DNA from: a virus
Direction: 5' to 3' (one strand)
Virus record (IMG/VR): IMGVR_UViG_3300045912_000471
Span: 1 to 51,251 of that record
Length of the DNA: 51,251 nt
Part shown: positions 22,893-31,512 of the stretch, piece after piece
How the letters are laid out: each line of letters starts with the position of its first letter
How positions within the stretch are numbered: the stretch's first letter is position 1
Position numbers and translations under genes: made by a program
The notes under the pieces: model-generated
What the model was told of the DNA's origin: nothing
What the model saw: the letters and a program-made list of their open reading frames with translations, nothing else
Databases searched by the model: none

Positions 22893-23859
22893 GATTTTGC
22901 TTTTTCTATTTCCCGGTTCTCCTTTTCCTTCAGCTCGTTTGCCTTCTCCAAAAGCCGTTCCAAGTCTCTGAACGTTATTTTTTCCAGTACGTTTATGGAA
23001 AAGCCCTTGATGTCGGCGGCTGAGAGCCAAAAGGCGAAGTCTAAGAGGTCTGAACCCGTCGCGGGGAAAAAAAACTTGGTTGGAAGATGGAAATGGTTTC
23101 GGTTTTGGAGGGTACATCTCCCTCATTGTATTCAAGTTTGATGGAAATGTCGAAGTCCCCCTCACGCTTAAAAACCTCCTGATACATATAGGAAATGTCA
23201 TATCCCGTTATTCTGTCCAAAAGGATTGGATAGAAATTCCCCTCCTTGCCCTCTGTCTTGGATTCCTCCCAGATGCGGGGATCACGCATTTTAAGAGCCA
23301 AATCGATGTCTGCATTCTTCACGGTGGCGAATTTGTGTTCCTTCTCTCCGTCGAGCAGATGGAGCTTTACGTTTCTACCGTCGTTTGGCAGTTTCACCAC
23401 GAAAGAAAAGTGTTGGAGTACGTCCTCATAGCTGCTATACATTGGCACACGTTCCTCCGGGTTGGCAAAGTCGTAACCTTGTTCTTTGAGCCAATCAGCA
23501 TAGAAGCCATACGGCTTTAATCCGAAATTCTGCTCGTTTAAGTCTATGGAAACCTCTTTTTTGCGTTTGTGGATTTTGCCAAATGCCTCTATGGAGAATG
23601 TGTGTTCAAACTCCAAAGTTTCGGGAAATTCAAAAGTTGCCTGTCTAATCAGAAACACGGCATAAGCTCTGTCGGCAGACCCCATCCGCTTAATCTTCGT
23701 TTCAGTGAGGTTTTTGTCCTCTCCCAAACGGACGATACGTCTGGCCAGCAGTTTCTCCATTCCGTTTTTTCCTCCGTTGAGGTCTTTCTTATCCTCTCCC
23801 ATAAACGGGCTTACTTCTATCTCTATCCCGCTGGGGAGGATGGCTGTGTGTGTTTTCAT
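22880..23859 (-). CDS. Tail/baseplate assembly chaperone with probable -1 frameshift
   Basis: The zero-frame product is 272 residues and stops at 23041. Its opening (LPSGIEIEVSPFMGEDKKDL) resembles T4-like baseplate-hub or tail assembly chaperones. At coding-strand positions 23074-23067 a run of eight T could let ribosomes slip back one base. The -1 frame then stays open to 22880, adding about 62 residues: PATGSDLLDFAFWLSAADIK, then a charged helix (DLERLLEKANELKEKENREI). That extension is protein-like and ends exactly at a terminator. Slippage to make long and short chaperones is well known for phage G/GT and E/E' pairs. The usual slot upstream of the tape measure is empty here. Confidence 0.7.
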
Positions 23860-23925
23860 TTTTTGATAATTTAGTTGTCAAAATTTTTATAAAAATAATT
23901 ATTTTTAACTATGTTTTAAAAAAAG

Positions 23926-23958
23926 TTTGTAAAAAAATTATTTTTGTTGTTATTTTTG
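23926..23958 (+). promoter_or_regulatory. Promoter for gene 23972-24400
   Basis: TTTG (23926-23929), 21-base spacer, TATTTTTG (23951-23958). The start codon is 13 bases after the -7 box, so the leader is only a few bases. Confidence 0.6.
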
Positions 23959-23971
23959 AAAAACATTTTAT

Positions 23972-24400
23972 ATGCCAAGAAAGCCCAAGAATCCTGATAA
24001 AATCACAGTAGCCGTTTATATGCCTTCTCATCTCACGAATGTTTTTGATGCGTTGTGGGACGTGTGGAAACTCAAGAACAAGGGCAAGCAGGAGGATTTA
24101 CTTTTAGAAGTCCTAAAAGACGGTTTGACATTCTTTCACCTGCTCCACGCTGCGGATAAGGATTTTCTTATCAGTTTCACAGTGAGGGAACGGGAGGCGT
24201 TTACACAGAAAAACTTTTATGTTACCGGGGATGATCACGATGCCGTGAAGGAAGCAAAATCCCTGCTGGCAAGAAAAACAATGCGAAAGATTTCCCAAAA
24301 GGAAATCATTGTACAACTGATGGCGTTGGGCGTGGCGTACATGTGCCAGCGTTTGGAGGCGAAAACCATACCCACCCCCAAACTGCACAAATTTACTTAA
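23972..24400 (+). CDS. Unknown basic protein, possible regulator
   Basis: 142 residues. The N-terminus (MPRKPKNPDKITVAVYMPSH) is basic and resembles ribbon-helix-helix DNA-binding starts. Two helical blocks follow (NKGKQEDLLLEVLKDGLTFF and ISQKEIIVQLMALGVAYM). It is a single-gene unit with its own promoter, reading against the minus-strand tail genes on both sides. A regulator is possible, but no family is recognised. Confidence 0.6.
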   Translation: MPRKPKNPDKITVAVYMPSHLTNVFDALWDVWKLKNKGKQEDLLLEVLKDGLTFFHLLHAADKDFLISFTVREREAFTQKNFYVTGDDHDAVKEAKSLLARKTMRKISQKEIIVQLMALGVAYMCQRLEAKTIPTPKLHKFT

Positions 24401-25452
24401 AAACCAGCGTAGAAGGTAATACCGTCAAAATACACGCCGGAAGAGTAGGGTGTTCCTGAGTGGTTTGTGGTAACAGCTCCACTGGTGGTAACCGTCATCA
24501 CTATATCCGTACCATTTGTTTGTTCCACACTGACCCAAAACTGTTGTGTTGTAACAGGTCTGTATCCCACAGGAAGTGTACCAAAGTTCATTCCACCGCC
24601 TCCGGGCCAAGTAGTACTTCCTCTGAAATGAACAAATCCTATTGTATCTTTCATGTACCACAATCCCGAACTGCCAAGTTGCACGAAGTCTTCCTGTGCT
24701 TTGGGGGCATATTGATTGAAGGTATTGTATATCGGTGGTAGCATGTCGCCTGTAACCAAGTACTTCCAAATATCCCACTGATTTTCCGCCAGTACGCCAT
24801 ACATCCTCGTAAAATACACCTTCTGAGTATCAAGCGTAATGAATTGTTGGAGATAGGCTCTTGCTCCAATACGACGAACCATGAGGTAGCCGTTGGCTTC
24901 TTGAGGAAAATTCACATCTCCCGCCTCCAAGGCATCAAGAGAAACATAATAGTTTCCCTCCTGAAATATCGTATTAAGGTCTGTGTCAGGTGGCAGACGT
25001 TTGTAGTGCGTAACCATTTTGGGGAGAGGGGCTTTAAACCACACTACCCCGCTTTGGTTCAAAGCTGTGCAAGCGGCAGGCAGATACAAATACCCAATAA
25101 GCGTTTGGTTCGCTGCGGGTGTGAAGCTATTGGGTTCAACTCCCTGTGAGACCACATAGATAGCCGGTGAACCACCCTCCAACCCGCTGATGTAGGTGTG
25201 TTGAGCAAGGATAGCGTCTATCCTTGGACTTGCCTCTGTAATATTGATGGGAACTACTGTATTAGCCGTTTCCTCTATCTGCAAGCCTGATTGGGTTACC
25301 AGCTTCAGGGGACTGAGTGTGAGGTTCATGTTGGCTGTGGGAACGAGATTTGCCCCCTCGTAAAGTCCCTGAGGAGCCCCCATGAGGCTCTTTAAATTGA
25401 TTTGTTGTGTCGAGTCAGGTGCGAGCCACTCAAATCTTCTTATCTGTGCCAT
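24397..25452 (-). CDS. Tail fibre / receptor-binding protein candidate
   Basis: 351 residues. The N-terminus (RRFEWLAPDSTQQINLKSLM) and a beta-rich body with aromatic and glycine-rich turns (STTWPGGGGMNFGTLPVGYR, then GTPYSSGVYFDGITFYAGF) are typical of fibre tips. Just before the tip is QWDIWKYLVTGDMLPPIYN. No enzymatic motif is seen. It lies at the downstream end of the lysis block on the same strand. Host recognition is inferred. Confidence 0.55.
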   Translation of the reverse strand: MAQIRRFEWLAPDSTQQINLKSLMGAPQGLYEGANLVPTANMNLTLSPLKLVTQSGLQIEETANTVVPINITEASPRIDAILAQHTYISGLEGGSPAIYVVSQGVEPNSFTPAANQTLIGYLYLPAACTALNQSGVVWFKAPLPKMVTHYKRLPPDTDLNTIFQEGNYYVSLDALEAGDVNFPQEANGYLMVRRIGARAYLQQFITLDTQKVYFTRMYGVLAENQWDIWKYLVTGDMLPPIYNTFNQYAPKAQEDFVQLGSSGLWYMKDTIGFVHFRGSTTWPGGGGMNFGTLPVGYRPVTTQQFWVSVEQTNGTDIVMTVTTSGAVTTNHSGTPYSSGVYFDGITFYAGF

Positions 25453-25796
25453 TATATTAAAATTCCTATGATTAAACCTATAATACCCAAGAAAAGGGCT
25501 GTTTTTCTTTGCCTCTTGCGTTTCTTTTCGGAGGCTTGTAATTTCTCCTCTGTTACCTTTAAGTCGCTTCTTGCCTTGTCTAAATCGTTTCTCAGCTTAC
25601 TGATACCACCCTCCAAAACCCTGATGGTTTCGGCTCTGATGGCTGCCAGTTCGCTGGTCTTCTCCAAAGCATCGGCAAGCACTTTACCGTACTTCATTGC
25701 CTTATCCAAACTGTCTTTACAGTTATTTTGAGCGATGCTTGGCGTTGAAAAAATCAACAGCATCAGAAATATCGGAAGTATCTTTATCGATTTCAT
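25452..25796 (-). CDS. Spanin-like protein with signal peptide and C-terminal helix
   Basis: 114 residues: a signal peptide (MKSIKILPIFLMLLIFSTPS then IAQ), a long coiled coil at about residues 40-95 (RAETIRVLEGGISKLRNDLD), then a basic stop-transfer region and a C-terminal membrane helix (TALFLGIIGLIIGILI). It overlaps the preceding gene (25723-25989) in another frame, as Rz/Rz1 pairs do. Size, topology and overlap suggest an envelope-spanning lysis factor. The order of outer and inner parts is unusual. Confidence 0.55.
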   Translation of the reverse strand: MKSIKILPIFLMLLIFSTPSIAQNNCKDSLDKAMKYGKVLADALEKTSELAAIRAETIRVLEGGISKLRNDLDKARSDLKVTEEKLQASEKKRKRQRKTALFLGIIGLIIGILI

Positions 25797-25989
25797 TTTG
25801 TAAGAGGCTGTCCCGCTCCCGCAGGGGTTGTAAATTCAGTAAGAGCCGAAGGCTGTCGTTTTCCCTTTGTAGCTGCTGCTTGTCGTCTGTGGGTTGCTTT
25901 GTGGGCATCCGCCACACAAGGAAATTTATGAGCAACACAACCCCCACGAGAATGAGCGTGAGGGTGTTGATGACGCTGTTATACTGCAT
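25723..25989 (-). CDS. Rz-like inner-membrane spanin candidate
   Basis: 88 residues: an N-terminal membrane helix (LTLILVGVVLLINFLVW) at about 10-26, then a coiled-coil periplasmic domain (DDKQQLQRENDSLRLLLNLQ). This is the Rz topology. Its 3' end overlaps the next gene by 74 bases, and its start overlaps the holin-like gene by 11. Confidence 0.6.
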   Translation of the reverse strand: MQYNSVINTLTLILVGVVLLINFLVWRMPTKQPTDDKQQLQRENDSLRLLLNLQPLRERDSLLQNEIDKDTSDISDAVDFFNAKHRSK

Positions 25990-26206
25990 TGGCGTTGGGG
26001 TTCTTTGGTCCTGAAAACTTTTCGATGGAGTAACCGAAAATCCCTGCGGTTACCACTCCCAAAAACCCAAAGAAGATAAACTCCTCGATGGCTTTGGCAA
26101 AGAACTGATGTGCCACCCACATCACCACGCAGGCAACAAATGCCAGTAAACTTACAAGCTCTCTTAGGGAGAGGGTATTGTTTTTATCTTTTAAAAACTG
26201 TGTCAT
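25979..26206 (-). CDS. Holin-like protein
   Basis: 75 residues with two membrane helices (LVSLLAFVACVVMWVAHQFF and EFIFFGFLGVVTAGIFGY), a charged N-terminus and a polar tail (EKFSGPKNPNANAV). Holins of this size make the inner-membrane lesions that release or activate endolysin. Supported by location among spanin-like, lipoprotein and amidase genes. Confidence 0.6.
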   Translation of the reverse strand: MTQFLKDKNNTLSLRELVSLLAFVACVVMWVAHQFFAKAIEEFIFFGFLGVVTAGIFGYSIEKFSGPKNPNANAV

Positions 26207-26208
26207 AA

Positions 26209-26667
26209 TTATATGAGAGGGGGTTTGATGGTAAGACTTAGGAAAGAGTCCTCTATAGCCAGCAGAAAAAACGCTGAGCCAAGAGGCAGGTGTATGGAGT
26301 CCTCCTGATGGAGTTCGATGTTATTGATCACCACACAACCGGCAATGACCTCGATGTAAAACTCATGGGCTTGGGTGTTCCCCTCAAGGCGAAGGTCTTT
26401 CTCCACTCCCACATCAAAGCATTGAAATTTATATTTTTCTATGTGGAGGCACTCAGGCGGGATTCTTGTCCTCACCCACGCCCCACACAATCCGTTAAAG
26501 CGATTCCTGTAGCCGAACTTATCACTAAGCTCCGGTAAATCAATATTACAAAAGAGTTTTGCCAGCTTATCCTCAAGCTGTCTCACCACCTCTTTTCCGA
26601 TATTCAAGTGTTTTGCCTCCCGCTGGCTAAACCATTCTTTATTTTTTTGTAGTTCTTCTGGTTCCAT
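26209..26667 (-). CDS. Cupin-like protein in the lysis block
   Basis: 152 residues. The first 60 are helical (QLEDKLAKLFCNIDLPELSD). The C-terminal 70 have a jelly-roll look: EFYIEVIAGCVVINNIELHQ, EDSIHLPLGSAFFLLAIEDS, LSLTI. That fits a cupin barrel, but metal-binding histidines are not obvious. It overlaps the gene at 26639. A virion-attached or regulatory protein is possible. Function unknown. Confidence 0.5.
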   Translation of the reverse strand: MEPEELQKNKEWFSQREAKHLNIGKEVVRQLEDKLAKLFCNIDLPELSDKFGYRNRFNGLCGAWVRTRIPPECLHIEKYKFQCFDVGVEKDLRLEGNTQAHEFYIEVIAGCVVINNIELHQEDSIHLPLGSAFFLLAIEDSFLSLTIKPPLI

Positions 26668-27061
26668 TGTTTTGGCTGTTTTTGAAATCCTGTACTGTTT
26701 TTTCCTGACTTATCATAAACTCATTGATGCGTTTGAAACCGTCCTCATTGATGCGTTTTAAATCGGTGAGGATGGCGGTGTAAGCCATATCTGATTTGCC
26801 GAGCTGCTCCCTGCTAATCTTGATGAGCTCGTCATAGAGTTCGTGTTTTTCCACGAGATTTTTAATCTGCTCATCTTTGAGCTGCATCTCTCTGATGTGC
26901 CTGCTCTCCTTTTCCTTGATGAGTTCGTTGGTTCTGTCCTCCCATTTTCTGAAGAAAAACATCACTCCTTTTCCCAAAAAGAAACCTGCTAGCACCAGCA
27001 AAAACACAACAGGACCGTAATTGAGAAGTTGTTCTAATCCTTTGTCAATGAATTTTTCCAT
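26639..27061 (-). CDS. Membrane-anchored coiled-coil protein
   Basis: 140 residues: one membrane helix at about 15-35 (PVVFLLVLAGFFLGKGVMFF), then a long charged helix (DRTNELIKEKESRHIREMQL) to the end. Topology resembles Bacteroidota phage holin/antiholin accessory proteins or a spanin, coded between the lipoprotein and cupin-like genes. No firm family. Confidence 0.55.
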   Translation of the reverse strand: MEKFIDKGLEQLLNYGPVVFLLVLAGFFLGKGVMFFFRKWEDRTNELIKEKESRHIREMQLKDEQIKNLVEKHELYDELIKISREQLGKSDMAYTAILTDLKRINEDGFKRINEFMISQEKTVQDFKNSQNNGTRRTTKK

Positions 27062-27078
27062 AGTCCTGTTGTGTAAAT

Positions 27079-27552
27079 CTAGTTTGGTATATTGGTTTTG
27101 ATGTTGCCGTGGATATAGACTTGCTGTTTTCCTAAGTTATCCATGGCGTTAAATTCAAAATAGTTGCCTTGTAGAAAACCGATACGGTTTGTGTTGCCTT
27201 CTGAATCCAACCACTCATCACAACCACAGCCATTCCTTGTAGGGTCTAGCCAGTGTCTGGTGGAATAATGCTTGTAGGTGGACTCTGTGAAGTATCCTGT
27301 GCTGCCGTTGGTGTTAAACCTCATTTCCAGTTGCCCGTCGGCGGAGGTAATCGTAGTAACGCCATCAGCTTTCTTGAGAGTGGCAGACCCTTCATACACC
27401 AAGCGGGCATAGTTGTATGCCTCTATCTCGATGCGTTGAGTTTGTGGCTCTGGTGTGTGTACTGTGGGAGTGCAGGCAAACGCCAGCAACACCCACAGTA
27501 ACAAGATAGCCCCCAGCAGAATTTTTGTGAGGGTGGGAATTTTGCTTTTCAT
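27079..27552 (-). CDS. Phage lipoprotein
   Basis: 157 residues from the ATG at 27552, which overlaps the amidase stop (TAATG). The N-terminus (PTLTKILLGAILLLWVLLAF then AC) is a signal peptide with lipobox LAFAC. The mature domain is beta-rich (ATLKKADGVTTITSADGQLE, then a GCGCDEW turn). It may be an outer-membrane spanin partner or a virion/exclusion lipoprotein. The lysis context favours the first. Confidence 0.65.
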   Translation of the reverse strand: MKSKIPTLTKILLGAILLLWVLLAFACTPTVHTPEPQTQRIEIEAYNYARLVYEGSATLKKADGVTTITSADGQLEMRFNTNGSTGYFTESTYKHYSTRHWLDPTRNGCGCDEWLDSEGNTNRIGFLQGNYFEFNAMDNLGKQQVYIHGNIKTNIPN

Positions 27553-28424
27553 TACGTAGAAAGGGATTTGAGCATTTCTATCATTTTTGGCTGGGGGCTG
27601 ATGTCCGTTTTCCACGACAAATAGCTGTTGTGTGTGTAGAGTCCGTTGGTGCCTGCAATGGCTCTATCACTCACCTCCCAAAGGTCGTTGTGTCGGTAGG
27701 TGAGGTCTATGTCAAAACGCAAGCTCATCAATAAACACCACCTTTTCAGTGCTTCAATTTCAGCATCTGTATAGATTTCGTAGAACTTTGAGCCTTTGTA
27801 ATTAAGCTCAATGGCTTTGGTTCGTGGGATTTCCACGTTCGTCCACGAATACAGTTTTCCGTTTTTCTCCGTGAGGTTTCCCCAGTTACAGATTTCAACC
27901 GCTACGCTTTGCTGGTTAAGCATGGTGTTATTGACGTGTTTCATTCCGATTTGGTGAGCCCAGAAAGCCTCATCATAGCCTCTGAATACAGTACCATCAT
28001 CCACGATGCCGATTGCTGTGGCAACGTGAACAACTCCGTCATTTTTCCACCAGTCGAACATCCCACGAGCGTTGTCCCATCCTGCGGAGTGGTGCAAGAT
28101 GATTTGTTTTTTGGGATGGGCTTGCGGAAAGAAATGCCCTGCGAAGTTCTGCAAATCTTCTACTTTGAGAATGTCATAGTACATTGCCCGGTAGGTGAGA
28201 TTGCCTAAACTGTTATCCTCTTTAAGAATTTTGGACTTTGCCTTGTCGTTTAAGGCTTTTTGTACCTCTAGGACACTGGAGGCACCGTAATAGTCTTTTG
28301 CAATCTTGGCAAAAGACTGTGGGGAGTATTTTCGGTTTTGTAACATAGTGGTTGGTGATTTACTGTACGTTTGCATTGGCAGTAAGAGGGTCAGCATTAA
28401 AAGCAACCCTAACAGATTTTTCAT
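27552..28424 (-). CDS. N-acetylmuramoyl-L-alanine amidase (endolysin)
   Basis: 290 residues. A cleavable-type signal (MKNLLGLLLMLTLLLPMQTY) leads a helical linker, then an Amidase_2/PGRP domain from about residue 105: KQIILHHSAGWDNARGMFDW with a zinc-ligand His, HVATAIGIVDDGTVFRGYDE, WAHQIG, a central SVAVEICNWG, and RHNDLWEVSDRAI with a likely second zinc His. It cleaves the bond between sugar and peptide in peptidoglycan. The signal suggests Sec export rather than holin release. A strong AAGGAGG lies four bases before the ATG, unusual in this genome. Confidence 0.88.
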   Translation of the reverse strand: MKNLLGLLLMLTLLLPMQTYSKSPTTMLQNRKYSPQSFAKIAKDYYGASSVLEVQKALNDKAKSKILKEDNSLGNLTYRAMYYDILKVEDLQNFAGHFFPQAHPKKQIILHHSAGWDNARGMFDWWKNDGVVHVATAIGIVDDGTVFRGYDEAFWAHQIGMKHVNNTMLNQQSVAVEICNWGNLTEKNGKLYSWTNVEIPRTKAIELNYKGSKFYEIYTDAEIEALKRWCLLMSLRFDIDLTYRHNDLWEVSDRAIAGTNGLYTHNSYLSWKTDISPQPKMIEMLKSLST

Positions 28425-28449
28425 AAGACCTCCTTGTTTTGTGAAATAA

Positions 28450-28512
28450 TAGTTAGCAACTCAAAATTGCTAATTAAATTTGCTTATTTTTGAAAAAATA
28501 ATTATTATTTTT
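28450..28512. promoter_or_regulatory. Divergent regulatory region, lysis and baseplate units
   Basis: A perfect 7-base inverted repeat (TTAGCAA...TTGCTAA, 28452-28472) is followed by TATTTTTG (28485-28492) and AATAATTATT before the + strand gene at 28515. The -7-like box is clear but no TTTG lies at the proper distance. The inverted repeat could be an operator serving both directions. Confidence 0.45.
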
Positions 28513-28514
28513 CT

Positions 28515-29708
28515 ATGAAACTTCTCGACACGCTTTTCGTGGAACTTAGAGCTGGGGAAACGGAATACACTCGTTACCTGGACGGGCTTACCTTTGAGGA
28601 TTGCACCAAAGAGGACGATATCGTCAAGCTCACGATGAAGAACGTTCCTGTGGAGCTTATAGATGACCCCAACTTTGTAGCCGGGAAAGTTTTGGAATAT
28701 CGCTTTGGTTACGTGGGCGGTAGGATGTCCAAGCTCAGAAAAGCACGCATCACCGACATTGATACAAACTTTTCAGAGGTGATTAGCCTCACGGTCACGG
28801 CTCACGACTTTGGGCAAGTGCTTAAAAAAGCGGAAAGCTCTAAGGTTTGGAAGAAGCAGACCAGCAGCCAAATCGTACAGGCGATTGCTGACACCTACGG
28901 AATGAAGGTAGAGGCACAACCCACGAAAAAGATTTGGGACCAACTGCCACAGGGAAACGCCACAGATTGGGACTTTCTGAAAACATTAGCCACGAAAGAG
29001 GGCTATCAGGTGATAGTGAAGGAGGATGTCATTACATTCAAACCTTTAGACCTTTCCAAACCAGCCAAAAGAGCCTATAAGTGGAATGTGGAGAAGAACC
29101 AAAGTGATATTGTGTCGTTCAAACCCTCTTACAAGGACAGCGGAGCGAAGGATGGCAAAGTTCAAACCCCCACTATTGACCTGTCGAAATCAAAAGTAGA
29201 TATCCCCACGATTGACGCAAAGGATTTACCTGCGTTGGGGAAAGAATTGGTGCAGGGGACAACGGAACGAAAGGATGCTAATTTCAACAAAAAGGAAATT
29301 GAAAAGCTCAAAGGCTCCACCCTCCACACTCACGGCAAAGACAGTTACTCCTCCAAAAACCACGCAAAGCACAAAGCCAAAAAGAATGCGATGAAGGTAC
29401 TGACAGCTTCGCTGAGGATGCAGGGAGACCCGCTTGTAAACGCGGGGGAAATCATCACAGTGGAGGGCGTTGGAAAGAAGTTTGGAGGGAATTGGTATGT
29501 GGAGAAGGTGGTGCATAAGATAGATGCCGGGGGCTTTGAAACCACATTGGAACTCACGAAAAACGGTGCAAATGCCTCTCTCACTGCGAAGGGCAAAAAG
29601 GCAGGCGTGGCAGCCAACACGAAGGCAGGAGAACCCTCCAAAACCACAAAGGTTGCTCCGAAACGATATAGATTTGACGGTAACTCAAACCCTGTAAAAG
29701 TAAAATGA
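28515..29708 (+). CDS. Baseplate hub protein, gpD-like (late control D)
   Basis: 397 residues of the P2 gpD / T4 gp27 hub family. The N-terminal half (VELIDDPNFVAGKVLEYRFG, then ITDIDTNFSEVISLTVTAHD) and SSQIVQAIADTYGMKVEAQP followed by WDFLKTLATKEGYQVIVKED are the standard LysM-like and barrel elements. The C-terminal half ends in a lysine-rich tail. It starts a + strand baseplate operon and overlaps the spike gene by four bases. Confidence 0.88.
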   Translation: MKLLDTLFVELRAGETEYTRYLDGLTFEDCTKEDDIVKLTMKNVPVELIDDPNFVAGKVLEYRFGYVGGRMSKLRKARITDIDTNFSEVISLTVTAHDFGQVLKKAESSKVWKKQTSSQIVQAIADTYGMKVEAQPTKKIWDQLPQGNATDWDFLKTLATKEGYQVIVKEDVITFKPLDLSKPAKRAYKWNVEKNQSDIVSFKPSYKDSGAKDGKVQTPTIDLSKSKVDIPTIDAKDLPALGKELVQGTTERKDANFNKKEIEKLKGSTLHTHGKDSYSSKNHAKHKAKKNAMKVLTASLRMQGDPLVNAGEIITVEGVGKKFGGNWYVEKVVHKIDAGGFETTLELTKNGANASLTAKGKKAGVAANTKAGEPSKTTKVAPKRYRFDGNSNPVKVK

Positions 29709-30298
29709 AAATAGATAAAGATATAATCAGAGAAGAGGGATTAGAAGCGTTTGGCGTATTTCTATCTTTCTACGATGCTCAGGTCGTAAGCAACGAAGAC
29801 CCGGAGAACAAACTAAGACTTCGTGTAAAGTGTCCCGCTATCTACGGTGAGGAGGAGGTTTGGGCAAAGCCTCGCAACGTCAATGCGGGCAAAGGATTTG
29901 GAATGTTTATGTTACCTGAAAAGGGGCAGGCGGTGCGGATTACTTGTCAGGGGGGCAGACCAGAGTACCCCTTTTGGGAGTATTGTGATTTGGAGCAAAA
30001 GAAACCTGGTGAGTTGCAATCCAAATCCTACCTTCTCAAATCCCCTCAGGGAGATTATATAAGGGTGGGAAGTGAAAAGATTACTCTGAAGAACAAAAAC
30101 GGCTTTACCGTTACCCTTGACACCGACGGCATCAGCATCCTAAAAGGCAGTGTTTCCCTCAAAGCCATTTTGAGCGACCTTACGGATTTGCTCCAAACGC
30201 TCAAAGTGATGACTCCATCGGGGCAGGGGGTCATTGACCCTACTGAGATTCCGAAGATAACAGCCATCGTCAGCAAGATAAATCAGTTACTCAAATGA
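29705..30298 (+). CDS. Baseplate spike protein, gpV-like
   Basis: 197 residues. An OB-fold near residues 15-85 (NKLRLRVKCPAIYGEEEVWA, then MFMLPEKGQAVRITCQGGRP and YPFWEYCD) is followed by repetitive beta-strand spike sequence (YIRVGSEKITLKNKNGFTVT) and a helical C-terminus. This is the central puncturing spike that sits on the gpD-like hub. Its stop overlaps the next ATG. Confidence 0.85.
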   Translation: MKIDKDIIREEGLEAFGVFLSFYDAQVVSNEDPENKLRLRVKCPAIYGEEEVWAKPRNVNAGKGFGMFMLPEKGQAVRITCQGGRPEYPFWEYCDLEQKKPGELQSKSYLLKSPQGDYIRVGSEKITLKNKNGFTVTLDTDGISILKGSVSLKAILSDLTDLLQTLKVMTPSGQGVIDPTEIPKITAIVSKINQLLK

Positions 30299-30897
30299 TG
30301 GTAGTGGGAACGCTCATCAGTGCTATCAGTAACGCTATGGCACTGGCAGAAACACAAGCGATTGCTGGCACAAACCCCGTAGCAGCTCTCGCCTCCACTA
30401 TTTCAGCGGGGGTACAAGTGTTGCTTCAGTCCGCCACGATACCCACGACAAGTGGCACAACGGTTGGAGCTGGTGCTTACACAGGATCGGGTTTGGTAGC
30501 AGTGGCAGCAGCTCCTTTGTTGTTGCCCGTTTATACGTCTGCGGAAACACAAGCGATTACTGGCACAAACCCGCAAGAAACTTTTGCCCAAGAGTTTGCT
30601 GTAGCTGTGAAGAATGCCCTCCTATCCACCACTCTGAATATCAGTGGTACGACAGGGAGTGGGGCTTTCAGTGGTGGGGCAAGCATCGTGGATAACTTTT
30701 CAGAAACTCCTCTCAAAAACGCTATTTTATCCGCTCTCCAAACGGCAGAGGTGGCAGCCACGAACGGCACAAATCCACGTAGTACGCTTGCTGTGGCGTT
30801 GGCTAATGCCATCTACAACTATCTTGTCAGTCTGACAATCACCTATCAGGGAACGGGTTCTTTTGGTGTTTTTGTGGGCAGTGGTTTAATGAATTGA
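30295..30897 (+). CDS. Triplicated tail-tip protein of unknown family
   Basis: 200 residues made of three related units of about 60 residues. Each has an ALAETQAIAGTNP / SAETQAITGTNP / TAEVAATNGTNP opening, an alanine-rich helix, and a glycine-rich end (GAGAYTGSG, GSGAFSGGA, FGVFVGSG). No signal peptide. As the last gene of the hub-spike operon it may cap, decorate or trimerise on the spike. I do not recognise the family. Confidence 0.65.
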   Translation: MMVVGTLISAISNAMALAETQAIAGTNPVAALASTISAGVQVLLQSATIPTTSGTTVGAGAYTGSGLVAVAAAPLLLPVYTSAETQAITGTNPQETFAQEFAVAVKNALLSTTLNISGTTGSGAFSGGASIVDNFSETPLKNAILSALQTAEVAATNGTNPRSTLAVALANAIYNYLVSLTITYQGTGSFGVFVGSGLMN

Positions 30898-30935
30898 TAA
30901 TCATTTACTTAATAGTTTTACTATTATTTTTTCAG

Positions 30936-30965
30936 AAAAAATGCCTCTGAGGCACTATTTTTGCA
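30936..30965. terminator. Weak terminator after the baseplate operon
   Basis: TGCCT/AGGCA form a short stem around 30942-30954 between A- and T-rich tracts. Short stem, so moderate support only. Confidence 0.4.
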
Positions 30966-31062
30966 TATTTTTAATGCTTTTTAAAATTATCCACGAAAAT
31001 TTTTTGAAGCGTTACTTATTGTTTTTACGGACTAAACACTTTTATTTTCCCGCTTACTTACT

Positions 31063-31512
31063 ATGTTAAACGAACTCGATGAAATGAAATCAATCCGCCT
31101 GACGAACCAAAGGGCAGTGGCGAGCTGTACCCCCATGCCAACGAAGCGGGTAATTGATTTATCCGAACGGTTGCAACAAATCGTTGAAACAAAGGAGAAG
31201 AAGATTCCCAGCAAAGATGAGTTTAGCTTATGTTTGGGCATCTTTACGCTATTGGATGGGTTACCGGACAGCGAGTTTTTGCTGAATGGGTTTTCAAAAA
31301 CGCTTGGCTTGAAAATACAAAGCTATAAGCATTTTCGTTTGGTGATGAGTGAGAATACGTTCTGGAGCACAAAGGACACTTTGCAAATTATTTGTAAAAT
31401 AATTGGGTTTCTGTTACCCTACGCACTTTCTCAAAACGTACACATTCGATACATCAAAGTTTTTGAGAACTACCTCTCAGAGGTGGTAGAGCTGCCGAAA
31501 GACTTTTATTAA
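31063..31512 (+). CDS. Unknown 149-residue protein
   Basis: Soluble, mostly helical. It contains RVIDLSERLQQIVETKEKKI and a C-terminal IICKIIGFLLPYALSQN. Its first codons lie in a GTTAAACGAA word (31065-31074), the recurrent site seen near promoters. Single + strand gene between two terminators. Not recognised. Confidence 0.55.
   Translation: MLNELDEMKSIRLTNQRAVASCTPMPTKRVIDLSERLQQIVETKEKKIPSKDEFSLCLGIFTLLDGLPDSEFLLNGFSKTLGLKIQSYKHFRLVMSENTFWSTKDTLQIICKIIGFLLPYALSQNVHIRYIKVFENYLSEVVELPKDFY

Noticed and set aside
22803-23201. Separate minus-strand gene in another frame with its own ATG
   Set aside because: Its frame is neither the zero frame nor the -1 extension, its composition is poor (proline/arginine-rich run), and it overlaps the chaperone gene completely.
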